DNA from: Levilactobacillus angrenensis
GTDB taxonomy: Bacteria; Bacillota; Bacilli; Lactobacillales; Lactobacillaceae
DNA length: 64,000 nucleotides
Assembly (NCBI RefSeq): GCF_003946085.1
Contig: NZ_RHOB01000004.1
Location: 62,001 to 126,000, forward strand
Direction: 5' to 3'
The notes beneath the pieces are model-generated. The model was given only the letters and a program-made list of their open reading frames with translations, had not been told where the DNA came from and made no database searches. Of this stretch, positions 24,962-33,154 are shown piece by piece (position 1 is the stretch's first letter; each line of letters starts with the position of its first letter). The translations under genes and the position numbers were made by a program.

Positions 24962-26302
24962 TTAGTACAGTTCCAGGTATTGTTCCCGTTCCCATTCAGA
25001 AACTTGGGTCCGGTAAGAATTGTATTCCAGGTTCTTGGCTTCAATAAAGCTTTGATACAAGTGATGACCCATGGCACCACGCATCACGTCATCAGCGGCC
25101 AAGTCCTTCAACGCGTTGTGCAACGTGTCTGGCAGATTGGTGATGTGGTTTTCTTGCCGTTCTTCGGCATCCATGCGGTAGATGTTGCGGTCAATGGCCT
25201 CACGCGGCGCCAATTTGTTCCGCAAGCCATCCAAGCCGGCTTCCAAGACAGCCGCAATGGCCAGGTATGGGTTAGCCGCTGGGTCAACGCTCCGCAGTTC
25301 CAGTCGGGTGGACAAGCCACGAGAATTTGGTACCCGGATCAGTGGTGACCGGTTAGAACCGGACCAAGCCACGTAAACAGGGGCTTCGTAGCCAGGAACT
25401 AAGCGCTTGTAACTGTTAACGATTGGGTTGCAGATCGCGGTGAAGCTCCGGGCATGTTTCAACAGGCCGCCCAGGAAGTGGAAAGCATCTTCGGACAATT
25501 CCATGTCACCGTTCTTGTCAAAGAAGGCATTGCCTTGGTCGTGGAACAAGGACATGTTCAAATGCATCCCGGAACCGTTGATACCGGCCAAAGGCTTTGG
25601 CATAAACGTGGCATACAAGCCGTACTTGCGGGCAATCGTCTTGACCACCAGCTTAAAGGTTTGGATGTTGTCAGCCGCAGCTAAGGCATCGGCGTACTTG
25701 AAGTCGATTTCATGTTGGCCGGGCGCAACCTCGTGGTGAGCAGCTTCCACGTCAAAGCCCATTTCTTCCAGCGTCAAGACGATTTCACGCCGGCAGTTTT
25801 CACCCAAGTCCATTGGGGCCATATCGAAGTAGCTCCCCTTGTCGTTGAGTTCCGTAGTTGGCTTGCCGTTTTCATCCATCTTAAACAGGAAGAATTCGGG
25901 TTCTGGTCCAATGTTGAAGTCCGTGAAACCAGCCTTACGCATGTCGCCTAAGACCCGGATCAAGTTGTTCCGTGGGTCACCTTCAAATGGCTTACCATCA
26001 GTCGTGTAGACCTCACAAATGACGCGGGCAATCTTGCCTCGTTCCGTACTCCACGGGAAAATCATCCAAGTGGAGAGGTCGGGGTACAAGTACATGTCAC
26101 TTTCTTCAATCCGGACGAAGCCGTCGATCGAAGAACCATCAAACATCAATTTGTTATCGAGTAACTTGCCGAGTTGGCTAATAGGTACTTCCACGTTCTT
26201 AATGGTGCCAAATAAATCGGTGAACATTAACCGCAAGAACTTTACGTTTTCGTCCTTGGCCATCTGACGGATCTCATCCTTGGAATATTCCGGTTTTGCC
26301 AT
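24962..26302 (-). CDS. glnA: Glutamine synthetase, type I
   Basis: A 446-residue GSI-alpha enzyme making glutamine from glutamate, ammonia and ATP; it assembles as a dodecamer. The beta-grasp N-domain is followed by '[20 protein letters not shown]' (latch and Mg ligands), 'GPEPEFF', '[19 protein letters not shown]' and '[13 protein letters not shown]'. There is no adenylylation-site Tyr insert, as expected for the Firmicutes type, which is feedback-controlled with GlnR. It follows glnR by 42 bp in the classic dicistronic operon. Confidence 0.97.
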   Translation of the reverse strand: MAKPEYSKDEIRQMAKDENVKFLRLMFTDLFGTIKNVEVPISQLGKLLDNKLMFDGSSIDGFVRIEESDMYLYPDLSTWMIFPWSTERGKIARVICEVYTTDGKPFEGDPRNNLIRVLGDMRKAGFTDFNIGPEPEFFLFKMDENGKPTTELNDKGSYFDMAPMDLGENCRREIVLTLEEMGFDVEAAHHEVAPGQHEIDFKYADALAAADNIQTFKLVVKTIARKYGLYATFMPKPLAGINGSGMHLNMSLFHDQGNAFFDKNGDMELSEDAFHFLGGLLKHARSFTAICNPIVNSYKRLVPGYEAPVYVAWSGSNRSPLIRVPNSRGLSTRLELRSVDPAANPYLAIAAVLEAGLDGLRNKLAPREAIDRNIYRMDAEERQENHITNLPDTLHNALKDLAADDVMRGAMGHHLYQSFIEAKNLEYNSYRTQVSEWEREQYLELY

Positions 26303-26344
26303 GAAAATCGCTCCCTGCTATTTTTTTAAAATCCCATACCTGTC

Positions 26345-26725
26345 TTAAAGGGGTCGTTGCATCCCCGGCGCCGGGTGTCCCAGCCCGCCTTGACGAATGA
26401 ATTCATCTTGCAAAATGCGTCGCACGTCTTCATCCGTCAGTGGCTTTTGCTGAGCCGCGGCCTTCGCCTGAGCTACCTGTTGTTGCTGATCATAAATGGC
26501 TTTGATACCCGCCACATTGACCCCGTCAGCCAGATAATCCTTGATCTCCAAGAGCCGGTCGACGTCGTTTAACGAATACATCCGCCGGTTCCCTTCGTTG
26601 CGTTCGGGAAAGACCAACTGCTGGGCCTCGTAGTAGCGAATCTGGCGCGCCGTTAGACTGGTGAGCTTCATGACCGTTCCGATCGGTAAAACCGCTAGTG
26701 AACGGCGTAATTCTTTTTCCTTCAT
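26345..26725 (-). CDS. glnR: Nitrogen-responsive MerR-family repressor GlnR
   Basis: A 126-residue winged-helix regulator. The N-terminal MerR-type domain is 'MKEKELRRSLAVLPIGTVMKLTSLTARQIRYYEAQQLVFPERNEGNRRMY', and the Gln/Ala-rich C-terminal tail senses feedback-inhibited glutamine synthetase. It represses glnRA and ammonium uptake genes under nitrogen excess. ATG 26725 matches the family start better than the GTG three bases upstream. A perfect GlnR operator lies 65 bp upstream. Confidence 0.96.
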   Translation of the reverse strand: MKEKELRRSLAVLPIGTVMKLTSLTARQIRYYEAQQLVFPERNEGNRRMYSLNDVDRLLEIKDYLADGVNVAGIKAIYDQQQQVAQAKAAAQQKPLTDEDVRRILQDEFIRQGGLGHPAPGMQRPL

Positions 26726-26754
26726 CACTACTGGCCCCCTTCAACTATAACGCT

Positions 26755-26782
26755 ATCATACCACCCTGAAAGCGGTAGTCAA
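26755..26782 (-). promoter_or_regulatory. Promoter of glnRA
   Basis: TTGACT (26777-26782) and TATGAT (26755-26760) with 16 bp between them, on the minus strand. The start is about 25 bp upstream of glnR. Confidence 0.75.
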
Positions 26783-26789
26783 GCATTCA

Positions 26790-26806
26790 TGTCAGATAAT
26801 CTAACA
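26790..26806 (-). promoter_or_regulatory. GlnR operator
   Basis: TGTTAGATTATCTGACA exactly fits TGTNA-N7-TNACA. It lies 7 bp upstream of the -35 hexamer, the usual place for GlnR autoregulation of glnRA. Confidence 0.88.
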
Positions 26807-26834
26807 TCGGCGTCAAGCTTTAACTATTCCTTAA

Positions 26835-27764
26835 TTAATTGTGAGAACTAAGTCCCGCCCAGGCAGCCACTTGCGCCTGAATCTGCGTGTACGTTTCCGG
26901 GTGTTGGACCAGGTCATACCAGGTCGCCGTCGTCTGGTTACGGAACCAGGTCAGTTGGCGTTTGGCGTAGTGCCGGGAGTCTTGTTTGACCTGTTCGATG
27001 GCTGCCGGATATTGGGTGGGCTGGTCGATTACCGGCAAGAGTTCTCGGTAACCAATGCCCGTGGCCGCTGGCAATTGCGTTCCGCCCTGTTGTGCTAGCC
27101 ACCGGACCTCGTTGAGCAACCCGGCATCCACCATTTGGTCGACTCGCTGATTGATCCGTTGGTAGAGTAGCTGGCGGTCGGTATTCAATGCCAGGTACAG
27201 CTCGTCATATTGGGGGCCGCCGTTGTCCTGATGGGAAAATAGCTGACCCGTCACCTGAATGACCTCTAGGGCCCGGACAGTCCGCCGCACGTTAGTCGGG
27301 GGAATCTTCCCTGCCGCTACCGGGTCCAGTTGCTGGAGGCGTTTCCAGAGGGCTTGTGGCCCCTGAGCTTGGGCCTCGGCACGTAACTGTTCGCGAATTG
27401 TCGGGTCACCAGGCGCGGCCGCCCCTAATTTCAAACCGTCAAACAGCGCTTGCAGATAGAACCCAGTCCCACCAGCAATGATGGGCAAATGCCCGCGGCC
27501 GGTGATCTCTCGAATCAGCCGCTGGGATTCCGCCACAAACTGGGCCACCGTGAACTGCTGATCAACGTCACAAATATCAATCAAGTGATGGGTCGCGGCG
27601 GCCTGTTCAGCCGGCGTAGCTTTAGCGGTCCCAATATCGAGATGGCGATAAACTTGCATCGAGTCTCCCGAAATAATTTCGCCGTCAAAGGCCTGGGCCA
27701 GTCGAATGGCCAATGCGGTTTTACCGACCGCGGTCGGGCCGACGACTGCTAAAACTTTTGTCAT
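26835..27764 (-). CDS. miaA: tRNA dimethylallyltransferase
   Basis: A 309-residue enzyme adding dimethylallyl to A37 of UNN-reading tRNAs. The P-loop 'GPTAVGKTALAIRLA' is at residues 9-23, with 'ISGDSMQVYRHLDIGTAK' (catalytic Asp) and 'GGTGFYLQALFDGL' following. The C-terminal 'DSRHYAKRQLTWFRNQ' is diagnostic. Its start overlaps the glpQ stop by 4 bp. It precedes the glnR promoter region in the order seen in many Firmicutes (miaA near glnRA). Confidence 0.96.
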   Translation of the reverse strand: MTKVLAVVGPTAVGKTALAIRLAQAFDGEIISGDSMQVYRHLDIGTAKATPAEQAAATHHLIDICDVDQQFTVAQFVAESQRLIREITGRGHLPIIAGGTGFYLQALFDGLKLGAAAPGDPTIREQLRAEAQAQGPQALWKRLQQLDPVAAGKIPPTNVRRTVRALEVIQVTGQLFSHQDNGGPQYDELYLALNTDRQLLYQRINQRVDQMVDAGLLNEVRWLAQQGGTQLPAATGIGYRELLPVIDQPTQYPAAIEQVKQDSRHYAKRQLTWFRNQTTATWYDLVQHPETYTQIQAQVAAWAGLSSHN

Positions 27765-28516
27765 TGTTCGTTGCCTCCCTGAATTTTCGTTCGTAACGCC
27801 ACCGCACGCGCTGGATAATCGGTAATCAATCCAGCGAAATGGTGCCGTAGACAGTACGCCATGTCGGCGGGACTATTGACGGTCCACGGCCGGAGCTGTA
27901 CGTGTGGTAACCAGAAGCGGTGCGCCTTGACCCAGCGAATGTCTGGATGCAAACCGCCGACCAGGTGTTGCCGTTGCATGCGACGCGCTTGGCGCCCAGC
28001 CGTCTTGAATAGCTTGGCGTACTCCGCTTGCGGGTACAGGCTCCGTAAGGTCATGATCGACTGCGCCCGAAAGCTCGAGAAGACCAGTCGAAACGGCACC
28101 GGTTGCTGGGTAAAATAATCCGCCAAGGCCTGTTCGATCCCCTCGTAATGAATCTTATTGGTCTTGAGTTCCAGGTTAAAGACGCCAGTGAAGTTGTCTT
28201 GAATCAATAACTGAATGACCTCATCTAACGTCGGTACCTTGGTCCCAGCAAATTCACTGCCAAAATGGCTGCCGGCATCCAGTCGTTTCAATTCCGCCAG
28301 AGTGTGGTCTTGCACCAGCCCCGTGCCGTTCGTGGTCCGGTCGACCTTCTCATCATGCATAATGACCAGTTGCTGGTCCTGTGAAAATTGGACATCCGTT
28401 TCAATCCCGTCGGCGCCAGCATCTAGTGCTGCTTGAAACGCCAACAAGGTATTTTCCGGGCGCGTCCCCTTGCTACCCCGGTGGGCAATAATCTGTGTGG
28501 ATTGTCTCTTAAACAC
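27761..28516 (-). CDS. glpQ: Glycerophosphodiester phosphodiesterase
   Basis: A 251-residue GDPD-fold protein without a signal peptide, hence cytoplasmic. 'IAHRGSKGTRPENTLLAF' carries the catalytic His and Arg. 'GADGIETDVQFSQDQQLVIMHDEKVDRTTNG' holds the metal ligands (ExD) and second His. It splits glycerophosphodiesters to glycerol-3-phosphate. It starts with GTG and is translationally coupled to miaA. Confidence 0.93.
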   Translation of the reverse strand: MFKRQSTQIIAHRGSKGTRPENTLLAFQAALDAGADGIETDVQFSQDQQLVIMHDEKVDRTTNGTGLVQDHTLAELKRLDAGSHFGSEFAGTKVPTLDEVIQLLIQDNFTGVFNLELKTNKIHYEGIEQALADYFTQQPVPFRLVFSSFRAQSIMTLRSLYPQAEYAKLFKTAGRQARRMQRQHLVGGLHPDIRWVKAHRFWLPHVQLRPWTVNSPADMAYCLRHHFAGLITDYPARAVALRTKIQGGNEQ

Positions 28517-28711
28517 GAATCCCCATTCCTTTCACGTTCAGACTTCTGTAGTAAGGGTACCACAGAACGGCTCCCCTGCTACGTAAAATTGGTGAGAAAA
28601 TATTTCTGGACGACCCGCACAGTCATCAGGTAAATTGCTAGCAATTTCCGCCCAAAACAAGCATAATGGAAGCGGATAACTTAAAATCTTACATGATGGG
28701 AGTCGAATACG

Positions 28712-28888
28712 ATGAAGCACTTTACGAAAGGTTTCTTATTTGGCGTTGTTGCTACCGCTAGCGCCGTTGCGGGTGCCGTCTTTTCTTTCAAGAAGAAGGT
28801 CGTCCAACCGATCGAAGACCAAGAAGCACGGTTTGAAGAAAACCGGAAACGGGCTAACCGCAAGAGCCACGCTGCCCACCACGGCTAA
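28712..28888 (+). CDS. DUF3042 family small membrane-associated protein
   Basis: A 58-residue protein too short for many gene finders. An N-terminal hydrophobic Gly/Ala helix (about 5-25, FTKGFLFGVVATASAVAGAV) is followed by 'FKKKVVQPIEDQEARFEENRKRANRKS', the DUF3042 signature. The family is confined to lactic acid bacteria and relatives and has no known function. A strong terminator follows directly, supporting expression as a single gene. Confidence 0.88.
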   Translation: MKHFTKGFLFGVVATASAVAGAVFSFKKKVVQPIEDQEARFEENRKRANRKSHAAHHG

Positions 28889-28909
28889 ATCACCTCTGAC
28901 TAACACCCA

Positions 28910-28943
28910 GCGACCAGGACTTTACTGTCTTGGTCGCTTTTTT
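28910..28943 (+). terminator. Terminator after the DUF3042 gene
   Basis: GCGACCAGGAC and GTCTTGGTCGC form an 11-bp stem with loop TTTACT, followed by TTTTTT. Confidence 0.92.
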
Positions 28944-29000
28944 GGTTTAAGTCGATTGTCACTGGCCTCGTAGCCAAAACGTGCATCAACAGGCAACCGA

Positions 29001-29260
29001 TGGTGCAAAAAAAATAGTCGTTTACAGCTTCGTAGTTTGAGCTGGCCCCCTACCGTCCGCCAACTATGGGTTGGAACGCGGTGGGCGGACCGGACCGAGC
29101 CTGAAAAGCGGTCTCGGCCTCGCTTTGAGCCGGAAACCCGCCTCTCAGGCTGAAGGTGTTCCCCAGAGCAGGCGGAACCCTGGCTGACGCAGGCCCTGGT
29201 TTCACTAATTTTAGTGGACAAAACACCGTCGGCTCCGGGAGCCAAGGTATTAATTCAGCT
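29001..29260 (+). repeat. Structured intergenic repeat, copy D
   Basis: It shares AGTCGTTTACAGCTTCGTAG, GTCCGCCAACTATGGGTT, GGAACGCGGTGGGCGGACCG, the CCGAG/CTCGG hairpin and the end module GGCTGACGCAGG...CACTAATTTTAGTG...GACAAAACACCGTC with the other copies. It ends in AAGGTATTAATTCAGC like the 38.7-39.1 kb copy. The middle is recombinant: the outer stem's 3' arm is replaced by the second module. It lies between convergent genes. Confidence 0.8.
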
Positions 29261-29267
29261 TCCTAAC

Positions 29268-29306
29268 AAAAAATGAGCCTGGGAGGCTTGTCCCGGCTCA
29301 TTTTTT
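29268..29306. terminator. Terminator of the rhodanese-like gene
   Basis: A symmetric stem AAAAAATGAGCC/GGCTCATTTTTT, with T runs on both strands, lies 15 bp past the stop of the minus-strand gene. It may also back up the plus-strand unit. Confidence 0.88.
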
Positions 29307-29320
29307 AATTGCTGACCAAT

Positions 29321-29731
29321 TTAATTGGACTTTTTCGTCTTGCCTTGCCAACGCGCATATCCCGTCTTCAAGATCGAGATATCCTCGTAGCCTTCCTTAC
29401 CTAAGACCAATGCTGCCCGCGTACTGAGGGCCTTTCCTTGGTCGTACAGGTAAACTGGTAAGTCTGAGCGGATACCCGTGTGGTAGGTCTTAAACGTGGA
29501 ATATGGGATGTTACGTGCCCCTAAGATGTGGCCCGCATCAAAGTCCTTCTTTTCCCGCAAGTCAATGACCTGCGCCTTACGCATGCCTGCTTGGAAGGTC
29601 TCCTCGTCAATGACGGTAGAAACCTGATTCCGCCGAATCACGGTGATGAGCTGCCATGCGGCCCACGCGATGATCAAGACTAGCAAAATGATGGTGTAGA
29701 CCGTCATTCCTGAAATTGCTGCAATTACCAA
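29321..29731 (-). CDS. Membrane-anchored rhodanese-like protein lacking the catalytic Cys
   Basis: A 136-residue protein. One N-terminal transmembrane helix (about 8-32) anchors a cytoplasmic rhodanese domain ('VIDLREKKDFDAGHILGARNIPYSTF'). In the active-site loop, where sulfurtransferases have Cys, it reads 'YLYDQGKALSTRAA', with Asp97 at that place, so it is probably not a sulfurtransferase. It resembles YqhL-type proteins placed next to glucokinase in many Firmicutes. It starts with TTG and lies 29 bp after glk. Confidence 0.85.
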   Translation of the reverse strand: MVIAAISGMTVYTIILLVLIIAWAAWQLITVIRRNQVSTVIDEETFQAGMRKAQVIDLREKKDFDAGHILGARNIPYSTFKTYHTGIRSDLPVYLYDQGKALSTRAALVLGKEGYEDISILKTGYARWQGKTKKSN

Positions 29732-29760
29732 ACTAAATCGTCCTTCCTAAACCACAAGTT

Positions 29761-30732
29761 CTAGTTACTCTTTTGGAAACGCAAAGCTAATGAAGCGGCA
29801 CCAATGACCCCGGCATCGTTCCCTAATTGGGCTAAGCGCAACTTAGTGGAGTCACGAACGGCCGGGAAGGCATTTTCTTGGAAATACCGCGTCGTTGGTT
29901 GTAATAATGTATTACCGGCGTTGGAAACCCCACCACCGATGATGATGTTGGCTGGGTTCAAAATGTTGGCCACGTTGGCCAAAGCTAATCCCAGGTAGAA
30001 GGTCACGCGATCGACCACTTGGTTGGCTAAGATATCGCCATTGTCAGCTAAGTAGAAGACCATCTTGGACGTCACACTTTCTTGGTTATCTTCCATTTCC
30101 TTCAAACGAGACGTGCCCATGAAGTCCTTGGCCATGTCCTTAGCCACGTGAACGACCCCGGTTGCAGAAGCGTATTGTTCCAAGCATCCGCGTTTGCCAC
30201 AAGTACATAAGTACCCGTTAGGTTGCACCGTGACGTGGCCCAATTCGCCAGCGCCACCATTGATACCGTGCAACAGATGGCCGCCAGCGATCACACCGCC
30301 ACCAACACCGGTTCCCAACGTAACGAAGACGACATCGCTGTCCTTTTCGCCGGCACCCTTCCAGTATTCACCGAGGGACGCCACGTTGGCATCGTTATCT
30401 AAGATAAATTGGAGGCCCAGACCTGCTTGAATCTGGTCACGTACCTGTTGGCGCTTCTTCCAGTTCAAGTTGAAGGCGCCAATGACCGTGCCGTTTTCAA
30501 TGTCGACAGAGCCAGGTGTCCCCATCCCGATACCTAAGAAGTCATCTTTACTGAATTCTGAATTCGTAATGTGTTGACTGATCGAATCAATAATATTTGG
30601 CACAATGTGACTACCTTCATCGGTAATATCCGTTGGAATGCTCCACTTCGTCAGAATATCCCCTGCCAGTGAGAGAAAAGCCATTTTCGTGGTCGTCCCA
30701 CCTAAATCGATTCCAATTAAATTCCGTGCCAT
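29761..30732 (-). CDS. glk: ROK-family glucokinase
   Basis: A 323-residue sugar kinase phosphorylating glucose at C6. The N-terminal ATP motif 'GIDLGGTTTKMAF', the catalytic 'DNDANVASLGE' and the ROK zinc motif 'CTCGKRGCLEQYAS' are present. ATG 30732 is preferred over the TTG at 30750, since GGAGGT lies between them at suitable spacing. It starts 4 bp after yqgQ, matching the rhomboid-yqgQ-glk order of Bacillus and lactobacilli. Cytoplasmic. Confidence 0.95.
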   Translation of the reverse strand: MARNLIGIDLGGTTTKMAFLSLAGDILTKWSIPTDITDEGSHIVPNIIDSISQHITNSEFSKDDFLGIGMGTPGSVDIENGTVIGAFNLNWKKRQQVRDQIQAGLGLQFILDNDANVASLGEYWKGAGEKDSDVVFVTLGTGVGGGVIAGGHLLHGINGGAGELGHVTVQPNGYLCTCGKRGCLEQYASATGVVHVAKDMAKDFMGTSRLKEMEDNQESVTSKMVFYLADNGDILANQVVDRVTFYLGLALANVANILNPANIIIGGGVSNAGNTLLQPTTRYFQENAFPAVRDSTKLRLAQLGNDAGVIGAASLALRFQKSN

Positions 30733-30736
30733 AACG

Positions 30737-30967
30737 CTAAATACCTCCAATGGATTGGTGATTATTTTTTGCTCGTTGTTCCTCTAACCGGTGCTCATGT
30801 GTCAAAACAATCTTGGCCTGGGCAAACGTCGAATCGTCCACGACTCGTGCTTGTCGGAGGTGGTCCAATTCTAGTGCCATGACCTCGATGTCAAATAGGC
30901 GTCTGCCGATGTACACATAAATACCAAACTTTTTAAGTAGCTGCTGAACATCATATAACGTTTTCAT
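30737..30967 (-). CDS. YqgQ family protein (DUF910)
   Basis: A 76-residue helical protein 'MKTLYDVQQLLKKFGIYVYIGRRLFDIEVMALEL' typical of the YqgQ family, function unknown. ATG 30967 has GGAGGTTGT upstream; a longer frame to 30994 lacks support. It is sandwiched between the rhomboid protease and glk genes, its conserved location. Confidence 0.9.
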   Translation of the reverse strand: MKTLYDVQQLLKKFGIYVYIGRRLFDIEVMALELDHLRQARVVDDSTFAQAKIVLTHEHRLEEQRAKNNHQSIGGI

Positions 30968-31009
30968 TGTGCCACAACCTCCATGAAATTGCACGAGACT
31001 TTTCGTGGT

Positions 31010-31690
31010 TTACTGCGCCATACCGTGCAAATACAACCAGACCAATCCACCAATTAGGACAATGGTCGCTACCACTCTTTTAATTGGGCTAACTTTACCA
31101 ATTCGCGGAACACCGACTGTATACGCTACCAGAAATCCGGCTGCTAACCCGCCCAAATGCCCGGCCAAATCGATACCGGGTGTAAACAGATCAAAGGCGA
31201 TGTTCATCACGACAAAGGCTAAGAAGGTCCGCGCCAACTGCCGAATCACCGGATTTTGCCAGAAAGATTCGCCTAACATCATGAAGGCACCAAACAACCC
31301 AAAAATCGCGGTGCTGGCTCCGGCCGACAGACTATTGGAAAAACAAAACGACGCAATATTTCCACCGACGCCGGCGACCAAAAACATCGCCAAGAAGCGG
31401 GTGTGCCCAAAGGCGGCTTCAATCTGCATCCCGACGAAGTACAGGGTCACCATGTTCATCAGAATATGGGTGAACCCAATGTGTAAGAACATTGGCGTGA
31501 ACAGGCGCCACCACTCCCCCTGTTGAATCAGCGGGTTGAGCTTGGCCCCAAAGGTGATCAACACGTTCACACTGGTACTACCACCGGCTAACGTCATGGC
31601 CAAAAAGACAAGCACCATGATCACGATGAGCCCGACCGTCATAAAGGGGGTCTGGTCCAATCGCCGTAGCCGGTATTTAAAATTCGTCAC
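31010..31690 (-). CDS. Rhomboid family intramembrane serine protease
   Basis: A 226-residue protein with six or seven hydrophobic helices. The catalytic dyad is visible: Ser126 in 'AGASTAIFGLFGAF' (GxSx motif) and His178 in 'AGHLGGLAAG'. 'HILMNM' supplies the conserved His/Asn of the oxyanion region. It cleaves transmembrane substrates, unknown here. It has a GTG start and lacks the TPR domain of Bacillus GluP. It lies between fthC and yqgQ. Confidence 0.93.
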   Translation of the reverse strand: MTNFKYRLRRLDQTPFMTVGLIVIMVLVFLAMTLAGGSTSVNVLITFGAKLNPLIQQGEWWRLFTPMFLHIGFTHILMNMVTLYFVGMQIEAAFGHTRFLAMFLVAGVGGNIASFCFSNSLSAGASTAIFGLFGAFMMLGESFWQNPVIRQLARTFLAFVVMNIAFDLFTPGIDLAGHLGGLAAGFLVAYTVGVPRIGKVSPIKRVVATIVLIGGLVWLYLHGMAQ

Positions 31691-31705
31691 CGCAAGGCTT
31701 CCTTT

Positions 31706-32257
31706 CTATTCGGTGGGTGCCATTAACACGGCATCCAATAAGACATCAAAGGGTTCGACCGACCAGCTTGGCTCACGCGTCTGCTGAGCAGGTAGCGCCA
31801 AGGCCACCTTGAAGCCAGTCGTTTGGGGTAAATAACGGTCGTAGTAGCCGCCGCCAAAGCCCAGACGTTCACCCGTAGTCGCAAAGACCAGGCCGGGCAC
31901 GACAATTAAATCAAACGCTGCTGGTTCGATAATCGCACCATTGACCAGTTCCTGCAAGCCAAACGAACTAGTCGCAAAAGTCGTCTGCCCATCTACCACG
32001 TGAAACGCCATTTGACGGTGCGGTAAAGTGGCCGGCACTGCGATGACTTTACCATCAGCGTGAGCGCGGTCAATGATAGGCTGTGTCGCCAATTCAAAAC
32101 CGCCACTGATGGTCGTGGCGACATGCTTGGCGTTCTGCCAGGCTGGTAAGGCAAAGAGCTGTTGATACAGATCCGCCGATGCTCGTTGCCGTAAATCCGC
32201 GGGCATGGCGTTCAAGGCCTGAATCGTTTGCTGCCGAATTGCTGCTTTCGTTGGCAT
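31706..32257 (-). CDS. 5-formyltetrahydrofolate cyclo-ligase
   Basis: A 183-residue enzyme converting 5-formyl-THF to 5,10-methenyl-THF with ATP. It has the N-terminal 'KAAIRQQTIQALNAMP' type region and the C-terminal signature 'DLIVVPGLVFATTGERLGFGGGYYDRYL' with the glycine/tyrosine nucleotide loop. Family names include fthC and ygfA. It stands 15 bp before the rhomboid gene and just after rpmG. Confidence 0.93.
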   Translation of the reverse strand: MPTKAAIRQQTIQALNAMPADLRQRASADLYQQLFALPAWQNAKHVATTISGGFELATQPIIDRAHADGKVIAVPATLPHRQMAFHVVDGQTTFATSSFGLQELVNGAIIEPAAFDLIVVPGLVFATTGERLGFGGGYYDRYLPQTTGFKVALALPAQQTREPSWSVEPFDVLLDAVLMAPTE

Positions 32258-32285
32258 AATTTACCCCCTCGGTCGATTTTTTCAA

Positions 32286-32318
32286 CAAAAAAAGGTGCGG
32301 ACTCTCGCCCGTACCTTA
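32286..32318 (-). terminator. Terminator after rpmG
   Basis: AAGGTACGGGCG and CGCACCTT form a hairpin followed by seven T on the minus strand, directly overlapping the rpmG stop. It separates rpmG from fthC. Confidence 0.85.
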
Positions 32319-32465
32319 CTTAGTTTCACGATGCAAAGTTACTTTCCGTTCGCGCGGGCAGTACTTCTTAAATTCAACCCGGTCCGGGTTATTACGCCGG
32401 TTCTTGCTGGATAAGTAGTTGCGTTCGTGGCATTCCGTACATTCTAAAGTGATGTGTACACGCAT
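32316..32465 (-). CDS. rpmG: 50S ribosomal protein L33
   Basis: A 49-residue L33. '[49 protein letters not shown]' type sequence starts at ATG 32465 behind GGGAGGTTA. Only one CxxC pair plus a single Cys (CPRE) is present, so it is a partly zinc-binding or C-minus-like form. The longer open frame to 32531 is not supported. Confidence 0.95.
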   Translation of the reverse strand: MRVHITLECTECHERNYLSSKNRRNNPDRVEFKKYCPRERKVTLHRETK

Positions 32466-32637
32466 TGTGGGTAACCTCCCAACTTGTTTAGAATTACAGG
32501 CTAGAGCCCTTAACTCGTAATATATTACCATTAATCAGCGGCAATTACCAGGGATATTACCAAATATGTTAAGGAAAAATACTTAACAGCTGATTTTTGC
32601 CGGTAAAATTAGTGGTTTCTGGCAAGGCTAGTGTGTA

Positions 32638-32841
32638 CTGGCCGCCTTGCCGTTCGCTAGAGATGGGTTGGAACGCTGAGGGCGTCGGCCCGAGCCATAG
32701 AGCGGTCTCGGACCTCACCTTGGAGCCGATAAATCGCGTCTCCAAGGTGCCAGTTTTCTAAGCGCCATGAACCCCGCCGCTAAGAAAACTCCCACAGCTG
32801 AACTCATCTCTAGCAAACTATCGGCTACGGTAGCGCTTGTC
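32638..32841 (+). repeat. Structured intergenic repeat, complete type II copy C
   Basis: Outer arms GTTCGCTAGAGATGGGTT (32652-32669) and AACTCATCTCTAGCAAAC (32801-32818) pair with two wobble/mismatch positions. Inside are CCGAG/CTCGG, ACCTTGGAG/CTCCAAGGT (32717-32725, 32740-32748) and GTTTTCTAAGCG/CGCTAAGAAAAC (32753-32764, 32778-32789). It lies between pbp and rpmG, and open frames across it have no gene features. Confidence 0.85.
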
Positions 32842-33091
32842 AAAATGACGTACTTCACCAAACAACGGCTATTAGTGACCACCGCTATCCTTAAAGCGGT
32901 CGGCTTAAACACCACGGTTACCACAAGCCGCCTGACAACAATGCGTACCTCATTTAGTCATGGAGAATTCCCATCATTCTTCATTATCAGCGCCTCGCGT
33001 CATCAGATACCAGAGGCAATCCACCGTCACAATCAAGCACCAATCTCGGCGGAGCAGCCGGTCTCAACGATGATCACCCTCCTGTAGTCAC
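32842..33091. other. Non-coding stretch downstream of repeat C
   Basis: About 250 bp up to the PBP terminator with no supportable gene. A 106-residue plus-strand frame crosses it and the repeat, but has no Shine-Dalgarno, promoter or recognisable protein features. Confidence 0.5.
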
Positions 33092-33134
33092 AAAAATAGC
33101 CGTCGCAACCCCGTAGCGGCCACAACGACTATTT
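33092..33134 (-). terminator. Terminator after the PBP gene
   Basis: AAATAGTCGTTG...CGACGGCTATTTTT forms a long imperfect hairpin with T run on the minus strand, 20 bp past the stop codon. Confidence 0.75.
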
Positions 33135-33154
33135 CTATCCAGAACAACCCCGGA

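Noticed and set aside
28922-29245. A 107-residue minus-strand frame within a repeat copy
   Set aside because: It coincides with the structured repeat and is not preserved in the other copies, which carry different frames or stops.
32767-33087. A 106-residue plus-strand frame
   Set aside because: It begins inside a repeat core, lacks a Shine-Dalgarno and shows no protein features.
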